From the NCBI GenBank assembly GCA_001769925.1, contig MEPT01000131.1, positions 1 to 5,926 on the forward strand: a stretch of DNA of 5,926 nucleotides, read 5' to 3'. Positions 1-5,926 of the stretch are shown one piece after another. Source of the stretch: Bdellovibrionales bacterium RBG_16_40_8. Its GTDB lineage: Bacteria > Bdellovibrionota > Bdellovibrionia > Bdellovibrionales > UBA1609. Position numbers and translations under genes: made by a program. Position 1 is the stretch's first letter. Every line of letters starts with the position of its first letter. The notes under the pieces were generated by a model that was not told the origin of the DNA, did no database searches, and saw nothing but the letters and a program-made list of their open reading frames with translations.

Positions 1-476
1 AAATATTTGAGAGCTCATCTACAAAATCAAAAAATCAATTGCTTGTTCATACCTATAAATTGAAACCATACTTTGATGTACGATTAAAAAAGAACACCGC
101 TGAGCCTATACAAAACGGCTCACGCTTTGTTTTAGATGCGACAATAAAAACAAGAAAAACAATTTCAATACTTAACTATGAATGGATTTTACCAAGTGGC
201 GTTGAACTAGCCCCCGGGCGACCGCAATCTGGCAGCATTTCTAAGCTATCACCAAAGATTGATACTGTACTTAGCGCCGAATTTATAAATGCAAGTAATG
301 AAAACCTAAAAGTACATTTGCGTACATGGATAGGCGATAAAACAAATAAAGTGTCAAAAACAGTACAGTTTAACACATTAGATCAAGATAAAATCGATCA
401 AGAACAAAAAGACATTGTTGAGCGCGGCATCGAATATCTCCGTGATCACCCAGAACTTTTGGAAGAAATTAAATAA
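1..476 (+). CDS. Hypothetical protein, C-terminal part (5' end outside window)
   Basis: I do not recognise this protein. The frame is open from the first full codon (base 3) to a TAA at 474-476, about 157 residues. The first in-frame start-like codon is a TTG at 39 with no convincing ribosome binding site, so the gene most likely begins before the window. The visible part has alternating hydrophobic and polar stretches typical of beta strands, including a YEWILPSGVEL segment and a later VHLRTWIGD segment. It ends in a strongly charged, probably helical tail (DQDKIDQEQKDIVERGIEYL and onward). No membrane segment or cysteine is visible. A beta-sandwich domain of a secreted or surface protein is possible, but that is inference from composition. 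It faces the SUF operon tail to tail, so it is probably functionally unrelated. I am fairly sure it is coding and unsure of everything else. Confidence 0.7.
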   Translation, partial: IFESSSTKSKNQLLVHTYKLKPYFDVRLKKNTAEPIQNGSRFVLDATIKTRKTISILNYEWILPSGVELAPGRPQSGSISKLSPKIDTVLSAEFINASNENLKVHLRTWIGDKTNKVSKTVQFNTLDQDKIDQEQKDIVERGIEYLRDHPELLEEIK

Positions 477-499
477 TTATAGCGGCACAACGATTATTT
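471..499. repeat. AT-only inverted repeat across the convergent stop codons
   Basis: AAATAAT at 471-477 is the exact reverse complement of ATTATTT at 493-499, with a 15-base loop. The repeat spans both stop codons (474-476 on plus, 477-479 on minus). The stem has no GC pairs, so it would be a weak hairpin. A run of five T follows on the plus strand at about 504-508. It could contribute to two-way termination, but in DNA this AT-rich such a repeat may be chance. Confidence 0.25.
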
Positions 500-1070
500 G
501 ATCATTTTTCATTTCACTACGAAGAATACTTTGAATTGCGTCTAGCGTCCCCATCATTGCGCTTGGACAACCGCCGCAGGCTCCTTGGTAAATAATTTTT
601 ACCACGTTATTTTCGAAATCAATCACCTCAACATCGCCACCGTCAGACTGCAGGCCAGGGCGTATTGTTCGGTCAAGTATATCTTCAATTTCTATTCGCT
701 CAAGTGACATGTGCGAACGATCTGGTTTTTCTTTCTGTGCAATTTGTTCTAGGCTTTCAAAATCAGGGTCGTGAATACTAAGTCTGGCTTTTATCACAGC
801 TCGTACATTTTCTTTAACCATTTCTGTTGGTAATTCTTCAGCGTGCGTGAGCGTTAAGGTATTTTGAAAAAAATAAATTTGCTCAACCCCAGGAATATCA
901 AAAAGCGTGGCTGCAAGTGGTAGGCTCTCACATTGCTTTTTGCTAGTAAATGTAGCGTTGCCGGTGTTTTTTAGAGAAAAATTAATAATGAATTTAATCG
1001 CGTTAGGGTTGGGCGTATCTTGTGCGCGAATCATTATATCGTCAGCAGAAATAGGTATTTGTGCCTTCAT
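477..1070 (-). CDS. nfu: Nfu-type Fe-S cluster carrier (Nfu_N + NifU C-terminal domain)
   Basis: This 197-residue protein has two domains. An Nfu N-terminal domain (about 14-100) opens with the hallmark QDTPNPNAIKFI (17-28). A NifU C-terminal domain (about 123-193) carries RPGLQSDGGDVEV and the cluster-binding CGGCPS motif, with C165 and C168. Family members bind a [4Fe-4S] cluster between two subunits through this CxxC pair and deliver it to target enzymes; the architecture matches human NFU1 and many bacterial Nfu proteins. It is not a SufU, which lacks this domain layout. The ATG at 1070 overlaps the sufS stop by 4 bases (ATGA) and is preceded by a strong AAAGGAG 8 bases upstream, which decides the start. 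It is the last gene of the operon, consistent with a late role in carrying clusters made by SufBCD. The substrate proteins are unknown. Confidence 0.93.
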   Translation of the reverse strand: MKAQIPISADDIMIRAQDTPNPNAIKFIINFSLKNTGNATFTSKKQCESLPLAATLFDIPGVEQIYFFQNTLTLTHAEELPTEMVKENVRAVIKARLSIHDPDFESLEQIAQKEKPDRSHMSLERIEIEDILDRTIRPGLQSDGGDVEVIDFENNVVKIIYQGACGGCPSAMMGTLDAIQSILRSEMKNDQIIVVPL

Positions 1071-2287
1071 GTAAGAATCTCCTTTGCTTTTATAAGCGCA
1101 CTTACTAAAATGTCTATATCTTCAGCTGAGTTATAAATTGCAAATGAAACACGCAGTGTGCCTGTAATGCCAAGTTTTGACATTAACACCTGCGCACAAT
1201 GATGACCTGTTCTTGTGGCTACGCCTTGTTGATTAAGAATCTGCCCAACATCAGATGGGTGCATGCCAATACAGTCAAGGCTCAAAATGTTTACTCGCGT
1301 CGATGATTGACCAACAATTTTTATAAAATCGAGTTCTGAAAATTTATTAACAGAGTATTGTAAAAGCTCTTTGCTGTGATTATAAATATTTTCATGCTCT
1401 ACGTTTTTTATATATGAGATCGCAGCGCCAAGTCCTATTACCCCAGAAATATTAGGAGTACCTGCCTCAAATCTCTGCGGGGCACCTAGAAATGTTGTCT
1501 TATCTTTAGTTACATGTGCAATCATCGCCCCGCCGCCGCGATACGGCGGCATTATCTCAAGCAGTTCATGTTTTCCGAAAAGAACGCCAATGCCGTAGGG
1601 CCCATATAATTTATGACCAGAAAAAACCAAGAAGTCACAATCTAGATCACGCACATTAATAGGTAAAAATGTAACTGACTGAGCCGCATCAACCAAAACC
1701 TTGGCGTTTACGGCATGAGCCATCTTAATAATCTCTTTCACAGGATTAACTGTGCCTAAAACATTTGAGCAATGTGCAACACAAACAAGTTTAGTTTTTT
1801 CGTTAAGTAGTTTTTCATATTCTATAAGATTTAATTCGCCTGAGGTTTCAACTGAAACCCATTTAATTTTAAGCCCAATTTCATCAGCTAAAAGCTGCCA
1901 CGGCACAATATTTGAGTGATGCTCCATTTCGGTAAGTATTATTTCATCCCCTGCTCGCAAAAAATTTCGCCCATATGTACTTGCTATTAAATTTATTGAA
2001 TCGGTGGTGCCGCTAGTAAAAATAATTTCTTGGTCACTACTTGCACTAATAAGATCTTTTACCAGTGAACGCGTTTGTTCAAATTTTTCTGTAGCAATAT
2101 CTCCTAAATAATGAGCGCCTCTATGAACATTGGCTGTTTCAAACTTATAAAAATTATACAATGTTTCTATAACAGGCATTGGCTTTAGCGCAGTAGCGGC
2201 GCTATCAAGGTATACTAATGGCTGACCGTTCACCTTTTGCTCAAGTGCCGGAAATTCGCTACGGATCTGACCCCACGAAGATTTCAT
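1067..2287 (-). CDS. sufS: Cysteine desulfurase SufS
   Basis: This PLP-dependent enzyme converts L-cysteine to L-alanine and holds the released sulfur as a persulfide for cluster assembly. Starting at the ATG at 2287 gives 406 residues, the same length as E. coli SufS, and the key residues fall on the same numbers. The PLP lysine is K226 (SGHKLYGPYG), the persulfide cysteine C364 (TRTGHHCAQ), H123 stacks on the cofactor (EMEHHSN), D200 and Q203 contact PLP (VDAAQS), and R379 (LRVSF) binds substrate carboxylate. The frame extends 7 codons further to a TTG at 2308, but the ATG gives the family length and a 4-base ATGA overlap with sufD, so I prefer it. Upstream AGGG lies 9 bases away, a modest binding site. 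Enzymes of this class need a sulfur acceptor such as SufE or SufU to work well; none is encoded here. Confidence 0.96.
   Translation of the reverse strand: MKSSWGQIRSEFPALEQKVNGQPLVYLDSAATALKPMPVIETLYNFYKFETANVHRGAHYLGDIATEKFEQTRSLVKDLISASSDQEIIFTSGTTDSINLIASTYGRNFLRAGDEIILTEMEHHSNIVPWQLLADEIGLKIKWVSVETSGELNLIEYEKLLNEKTKLVCVAHCSNVLGTVNPVKEIIKMAHAVNAKVLVDAAQSVTFLPINVRDLDCDFLVFSGHKLYGPYGIGVLFGKHELLEIMPPYRGGGAMIAHVTKDKTTFLGAPQRFEAGTPNISGVIGLGAAISYIKNVEHENIYNHSKELLQYSVNKFSELDFIKIVGQSSTRVNILSLDCIGMHPSDVGQILNQQGVATRTGHHCAQVLMSKLGITGTLRVSFAIYNSAEDIDILVSALIKAKEILT
1079..1085 (-). promoter_or_regulatory. Ribosome binding site of nfu
   Basis: The message reads AAAGGAG 8 bases before the ATG at 1070. 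It lies inside the 3' end of sufS. It fixes the nfu start and suggests nfu can be initiated well in its own right as well as by coupling. Confidence 0.75.
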
Positions 2288-3330
2288 AATTCTGCACCCT
2301 GCATACAACTATTTATCAATTGTTTAACAAATGGCGATTTAACTTTTGACATAAGCTCATGCTGAAATCCTTGCGAAATCATCTTCTCGGCGAGCTCGCG
2401 AGAAATACCTCGACTCTGCAAGTAGAAAAGTTCTTCTGCGTCAATTTGGCCAACCGTGGCCCCATGTGCTGCCTTTACATCATCAGCAAATATTTCTAAT
2501 TGCGGCTGCACATCTACACTGGCACTATCACTTAGAATTAAACTTTGAACACTTTGTTTCGCATCAGATTTTTGCGCATCTTGAGCTATGATGAGCCTTC
2601 CGTTGAATACTATATGCGCAGAGCCTTGAACTATGTTCTTGCAAATTTGCTCGCTTTTCGTTGATTCAACCTCATGATTTATAACCGTAGAATTTATAAT
2701 ATTCGATGAGTTGCCAGCAATATTTAGGCTAATATGATCGGTTGAGACACCTTGTGCAGAGAGATCAAATGAAATATCATTGCGAATTGCTTTGCCGCCC
2801 AGCGAACAAGTCATTAATTGCAGATAAGAATTTTCTTTTTGCTGAGACTTAACTTGATTTTCAACAATTGCTCCCAAATCAGATAAAATGACTTGCGCCG
2901 CAATAACTTGTGCGCCCTGATCTAAAACGAAATCTGTCGCATTTTTTACCATACATTCAATTGTATTTTTGGCAATATGTGCTTCAAAAATTTCTGCGCG
3001 AGAATGTTTATCAAAAAAATAAGTGTTATGACTACTTATGGGCAATGCAAGTGATTCTGTCTCGCTCAACGCATTATCGTACATATGAATCGTAACTATT
3101 TTCGACGATATATTGTCTGGTTTTGCGACGCGCACAAAAGCACCCCGTCTGTTTTGACTGGTAGGCGTGCTCACAACCGGCTGTACAGTTAAACTCGCGT
3201 GCTTTGAGATTTTTGACTCATTACTCAGAAATATTCCGTTATAAAAATATAATACAAAATCAGCTTTTGCCGTAATTTCTTGCACGTGAGGTGGCAATAG
3301 ATTTTTAGTCTTAATATCAAAGGTAAGCAT
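2284..3330 (-). CDS. sufD: SufD, scaffold subunit of the SufBCD complex
   Basis: SufD pairs with SufB to form the platform of SufBC2D on which clusters are assembled; each core subunit binds one SufC. The C-terminal half is diagnostic: PQLEIFADDVKAAHGATVG (residues 276-294) followed by [13 protein letters not shown]289 matches E. coli SufD H360, implicated in cluster assembly at the SufB-SufD interface. The E. coli Cys358 position is Ala287 here. At 348 residues it is clearly shorter than the roughly 420 of E. coli; the missing part is the N-terminal helical region, and the beta-helix core begins near residue 25 (FVLYFYNG). I chose the ATG at 3330 because AAAAGGGG lies 4 bases upstream. The frame stays open upstream to a TTG at 3456 with no binding site, which would overlap sufC by 140 bases. 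With the chosen start the sufC overlap is 14 bases. The TGA overlaps the sufS ATG. Confidence 0.9.
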   Translation of the reverse strand: MLTFDIKTKNLLPPHVQEITAKADFVLYFYNGIFLSNESKISKHASLTVQPVVSTPTSQNRRGAFVRVAKPDNISSKIVTIHMYDNALSETESLALPISSHNTYFFDKHSRAEIFEAHIAKNTIECMVKNATDFVLDQGAQVIAAQVILSDLGAIVENQVKSQQKENSYLQLMTCSLGGKAIRNDISFDLSAQGVSTDHISLNIAGNSSNIINSTVINHEVESTKSEQICKNIVQGSAHIVFNGRLIIAQDAQKSDAKQSVQSLILSDSASVDVQPQLEIFADDVKAAHGATVGQIDAEELFYLQSRGISRELAEKMISQGFQHELMSKVKSPFVKQLINSCMQGAEL

Positions 3331-4066
3331 TATACCCCTTTTGCTCAAGTTCAATCGCCAATTCTCTGCCGCCTGATCTAACAATTCTACCGCCCGCCAG
3401 GACATGCACGTAATCTGGAACAATAAAATTAAGCAGTCTCTGGTAATGCGTGACAAGAACTACAGCTCTATCAGGAGCTCGCATTTTGTTTACACCTGAA
3501 GCCACGATTTTAAGCGCATCAATATCAAGACCTGAATCGGTTTCATCTAAAAGTGCTAGTCGCGGAGACAGCACCGCCATTTGCAGAATTTCGTTGCGCT
3601 TTTTTTCTCCTCCAGAAAAGCCTTCATTTACGCTGCGCTCAAAAAACTCATCGCTCATTTCAACAAGCTTTGCCTTTTCTTGAACAAATTTTGTAAATTT
3701 ATCTTCACTCATTTCGGCAATACCGTGGTGCTTACAAATAGCGTTGAACGCTGATCGTAAAAAAATTAGGTTACTAACCCCTGGGACCTCGACAGGGTAC
3801 TGAAAAGCTAAAAATATACCTTCTTTGGCGCGAATATCCGGCTCTAGCTCAGAAAGATTTTGATAATTACCATTGATTTCATACTGAATACTGCCGCTAA
3901 TAATTTCATAACCCGGATACCCAGCTATCACCTTACTCAGAGTACTTTTACCAGAACCATTGGGCCCCATAATGGCATGAACCTCTCCTGCCTTAACATT
4001 AAAATTAAGCCCCTTTAATACATCTTTGCCATCAACCCTTACGTGTAAATCAGAAATTTTTAACAC
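3317..4066 (-). CDS. sufC: SufC, ABC-type ATPase of the SufBCD complex
   Basis: SufC is the cytosolic ABC ATPase of the SUF scaffold; ATP binding makes two SufC subunits dimerise and open the SufB-SufD interface. It is not a transporter subunit. The 249 residues carry the full motif set: Walker A GPNGSGKS (34-41), Q-loop Q89 in AFQYP, ABC signature FSGGEKKRNE (150-159), Walker B ALLDETDSGLD with D174 and E175, D-loop SGLD (178-181) and switch H207 (VTHYQR). FSGGEKKRNE and LLDETDSGLD are the SufC-specific forms. Length is normal for the family (E. coli 248). The start codon is GTG, preceded by a consensus AAGGAG 6 bases upstream, and the encoded LKISDLHV is the usual SufC N-terminus. It follows sufB after 23 bases, the only real gap in the operon, and overlaps sufD by 14. 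Confidence 0.97.
   Translation of the reverse strand: MLKISDLHVRVDGKDVLKGLNFNVKAGEVHAIMGPNGSGKSTLSKVIAGYPGYEIISGSIQYEINGNYQNLSELEPDIRAKEGIFLAFQYPVEVPGVSNLIFLRSAFNAICKHHGIAEMSEDKFTKFVQEKAKLVEMSDEFFERSVNEGFSGGEKKRNEILQMAVLSPRLALLDETDSGLDIDALKIVASGVNKMRAPDRAVVLVTHYQRLLNFIVPDYVHVLAGGRIVRSGGRELAIELEQKGYNAYL
3335..3342 (-). promoter_or_regulatory. Ribosome binding site of sufD
   Basis: The message reads AAAAGGGG 4 bases before the ATG at 3330, within the last codons of sufC. Spacing is short but usable. The alternative in-frame starts at 3405 (ATG) and 3456 (TTG) have no such sequence, so this site supports the short form of SufD. Confidence 0.55.
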
Positions 4067-4072
4067 CCGATA

Positions 4073-4080
4073 CTCCTTAA
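4073..4080 (-). promoter_or_regulatory. Ribosome binding site of sufC (GTG start)
   Basis: The message reads TTAAGGAG 6 bases before the GTG at 4066. This is the best-matching site in the operon and lies in the only intergenic gap (4067-4089), which is otherwise A/T-rich with no visible hairpin. It decides for the GTG start. Confidence 0.8.
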
Positions 4081-4089
4081 ATATTTTTT

Positions 4090-5532
4090 CTACCCAATAC
4101 TGTTTTCAAGTTTCATTTCAATAAGTTTTACTGCTTCTACTGAAAATTCTAGCGGCAAATGTTTAAACACGTCTTTACAAAACCCGTTAACAAGAAGAGA
4201 AATTGCTTGCTCTTTACCTAATCCACGAGATTGTAAATAAAAAAGTTGATCTTCGCTAAGTCGCGATGTTGAAGCCTCATGCTCTATTGTAGCTGATTTA
4301 TTTTTACTTTCTACATGCGGAAATGTGCTGGCCTTAGCTCGAGAGCCCACAAGCATTGAATCACATTGCGTATAGTTGCGCGCCCCTTCGGCCGATGGCA
4401 TAACTTTTACAAGCCCCCTGTAGCTGTTTGATGAATGACCTGCAGAGATCCCTTTTGAGAGAATTGTGCTTTTTGTGTTTTTACCTATATGAATCATTTT
4501 TGTGCCGGTGTCTGCCTGCATATAATCATGCGTAAGGGCTACTGAGTAAAAAGCCCCTGACGAATTATCCCCTTGCAAAATTACGCTTGGGTACTTCCAG
4601 GTAATAGCAGAACCTGATTCAACTTGTGTCCATGAAATTTTCGAGTTTTTGCCAACGCATTTACCTCTCTTTGTCACAAAATTGTAAACGCCCCCGCGAC
4701 CCTCTTTGTCGCCTGTGTACCAATTCTGCACTGTCGAATAGCGAATTTCGGCATTTTCAAGGGCTACTAATTCGACAACTGCGGCGTGAAGCTGATTTTC
4801 GTCACGCATCGGTGCCGTGCAACCCTCGAGATAATTAACATAACTGCCCTTATCAGCTATCAACAGCGTTCGCTCAAATTGACCCGTATCTTTAGCATTG
4901 ATGCGAAAATAAGTTGATAAATCAAGTGGGCAGCGCACACCTTCAGGTATATAGCAAAAAGAGCCATCGGTAAAAACCGCTGCATTAAGGGATGCATAGA
5001 AATTATCAGCATAAGGAACAACAGAACCAAAATATTTTTTTACTAGTTCTGGGTATTTTTGTATGGCTTCAGATATAGAACAAAATATAACCCCAACTTT
5101 TTCTAATGCCTCTTGATTAGTAGTGCCAATTGAAACGCTGTCAAATACAGCGTCGATCGCCACACCAGAAATACGTTTTTGTTCAGTAAGAGGAATTCCA
5201 AGCCGTTCAAATGTTTTAAGTAGCTCTGGGTCAAGATCTTCAAGTTTTTTATCTTTATTAATATTTTTTTTAGGGGCAGAAAAATAGCAAATATCCTGAA
5301 AATTAATTTTTGGATAATGCACGTTAGCCCATGTAGGCTCGGTCATTTTTTGCCACTGCTGAAAGGCCTTAAGCCTTCTTGCTAACATCCACTCAGGTTC
5401 ATTTTTCTTTTTTGAAATGAATTGAATTATGCCTTCATTAAGTCCCTTTGGCGCTGCTTCAGTTTCTATTTCGGTTGTAAAACCAAACTTATAATCATTA
5501 TTCAATTGAGATGAGATGGGCGTATCGCTCAT
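4090..5532 (-). CDS. sufB: SufB, cluster-building scaffold subunit
   Basis: SufB is the core scaffold of SufBC2D, accepting sulfur and holding the nascent Fe-S cluster in the cytosol. At 480 residues it is close to E. coli SufB (495). Residues known to matter in E. coli are kept: C238 in YLEGCTAP (E. coli C254, sulfur acceptor), C390 in NYTQCDSML (E. coli C405), and E417, H418 and E419 in ATIEHEAST (around E. coli H433). The C-terminal [12 protein letters not shown] and [20 protein letters not shown] segments are the SufB signature that mediates contact with SufC and SufD. The ATG at 5532 overlaps the TGA of the regulator gene (ATGA), with only a weak AGAAGAG upstream, so translation is probably coupled to the regulator. 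It ends in TAG. The protein aligns with SufB rather than SufD because of these residues and its length. Confidence 0.97.
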   Translation of the reverse strand: MSDTPISSQLNNDYKFGFTTEIETEAAPKGLNEGIIQFISKKKNEPEWMLARRLKAFQQWQKMTEPTWANVHYPKINFQDICYFSAPKKNINKDKKLEDLDPELLKTFERLGIPLTEQKRISGVAIDAVFDSVSIGTTNQEALEKVGVIFCSISEAIQKYPELVKKYFGSVVPYADNFYASLNAAVFTDGSFCYIPEGVRCPLDLSTYFRINAKDTGQFERTLLIADKGSYVNYLEGCTAPMRDENQLHAAVVELVALENAEIRYSTVQNWYTGDKEGRGGVYNFVTKRGKCVGKNSKISWTQVESGSAITWKYPSVILQGDNSSGAFYSVALTHDYMQADTGTKMIHIGKNTKSTILSKGISAGHSSNSYRGLVKVMPSAEGARNYTQCDSMLVGSRAKASTFPHVESKNKSATIEHEASTSRLSEDQLFYLQSRGLGKEQAISLLVNGFCKDVFKHLPLEFSVEAVKLIEMKLENSIG

Positions 5533-5926
5533 ATGAACTCTTCTTTTGTAGCGGCATGAAGCTCTCTACCCGATAGCAGGTCAGCAACAGAAAACGCCCC
5601 ATAAAACTCAATCAACTTGTTATTTAGACTTTGTAGCGGAGATGTTACGTTACATTTAGGCGAAAATCCGCACCCTTTTTGCCCACTTACACATCGAACA
5701 ATCTTTACTTTACCAGACACCAATTCAACAATTTCAAGAAAAGAAAGTTTTGCTAGATCCTGGATTAACATATACCCACCCTGTGCTCCGTGATCTGCAC
5801 GTAAAATATTTCGCTGAGCCATCAGCTGCATAACGCGAGACGTGGCATCAAATGGTATCTTGGTGGCGGAGCAGATTTCTTTTACAGTCGTTCGCTGACC
5901 TGCATATTTGCTACTCATATACTTAA
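5529..5926 (-). CDS. Rrf2-family Fe-S-sensing regulator of the SUF operon (5' end outside window)
   Basis: This is a winged-helix regulator of the Rrf2 family, to which IscR belongs. Visible parts, numbered from the ATG at 5918, are a helix-turn-helix (about 10-34, [20 protein letters not shown]), a wing with GAQGGYML (44-51), and a cysteine cluster C76-x6-C83-x5-C89 that should hold an Fe-S cluster. It ends with the usual FSVADLLSG helix. The ATG at 5918 would remove the first helix of the DNA-binding domain, and the frame is still open through the two codons before it (Lys, Tyr) to the window edge. I therefore read this as a 5'-partial gene with M1 internal. By position it resembles the SUF-specific Rrf2 regulators of proteobacteria and probably controls its own operon according to cluster supply; the operator is not in the window. 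The His that is the fourth ligand in IscR is absent (Thr92). Confidence 0.9.
   Translation of the reverse strand, partial: KYMSSKYAGQRTTVKEICSATKIPFDATSRVMQLMAQRNILRADHGAQGGYMLIQDLAKLSFLEIVELVSGKVKIVRCVSGQKGCGFSPKCNVTSPLQSLNNKLIEFYGAFSVADLLSGRELHAATKEEFI

Noticed and set aside
207..225. GC-rich patch with CCCGGG in the left-edge gene, considered as an inserted or regulatory element
   Set aside because: It is short, lies in frame within coding sequence, and has no repeats or other signals around it.
176..376. Minus-strand open frame of 66 codons inside the left-edge gene
   Set aside because: It is antisense to a longer frame that is open across the whole left end, and shows no recognisable protein features.
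2288..2308. Upstream TTG start for SufS at 2308
   Set aside because: The ATG at 2287 gives exactly the E. coli length and numbering of active-site residues and a typical 4-base overlap with sufD.
2910..3095. Plus-strand open frame of 61 codons within sufD
   Set aside because: It lies antisense to a clear sufD coding region and its composition looks like a shadow.
3450..3683. Plus-strand open frame of 77 codons within sufC
   Set aside because: It is antisense to the Walker B and signature region of SufC, with a serine-rich translation typical of reversed coding sequence.
4626..4838. Plus-strand open frame of 70 codons within sufB
   Set aside because: It is antisense to strongly conserved SufB sequence and has no independent support.

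Overview
The window holds a compact iron-sulfur cluster assembly (SUF) operon on the minus strand. One unrelated partial gene on the plus strand runs into its 3' end. Read in the direction of transcription (high to low coordinates), the operon is: an Rrf2-family regulator (5' end outside the window), sufB, sufC, sufD, sufS and a two-domain Nfu-type Fe-S carrier. Packing is very tight. Rrf2/sufB, sufD/sufS and sufS/nfu each overlap by 4 bases (ATGA), sufC and sufD overlap by 14 bases, and only sufB and sufC are separated (23 bases). This points to a single transcript with translational coupling. Its promoter must lie upstream of the Rrf2 gene, beyond base 5926.

The genes form one pathway. SufS, a PLP cysteine desulfurase, takes sulfur from cysteine. 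SufB, SufC and SufD form the scaffold complex with its ATPase, on which the cluster is built. Nfu probably carries finished clusters to client proteins. The Rrf2 protein, with three clustered cysteines, is likely the cluster-sensing regulator of its own operon. Catalytic residues expected from the E. coli proteins are present in SufB, SufC and SufS. No SufE, SufU or SufA gene is in the window.

The plus-strand gene at the left edge is the C-terminal part of a protein I do not recognise. It is open to the window edge and probably beta-rich with a charged C-terminal helix. Its stop codon directly abuts the stop codon of nfu, so there is no intergenic space between the two transcription units.

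The DNA is AT-rich throughout and the genes look uniform in base use, with no sign of mobile elements, tRNA or rRNA genes, or CRISPR. The gene set and the close match of SufS numbering to E. coli suggest a Gram-negative, proteobacteria-like bacterium, but the sequence alone does not settle the lineage. I see no undescribed system. The points worth a second look are the short SufD and its start, the unusual ligand pattern of the Rrf2 protein, the missing sulfur-transfer partner and the zero-base convergent junction.
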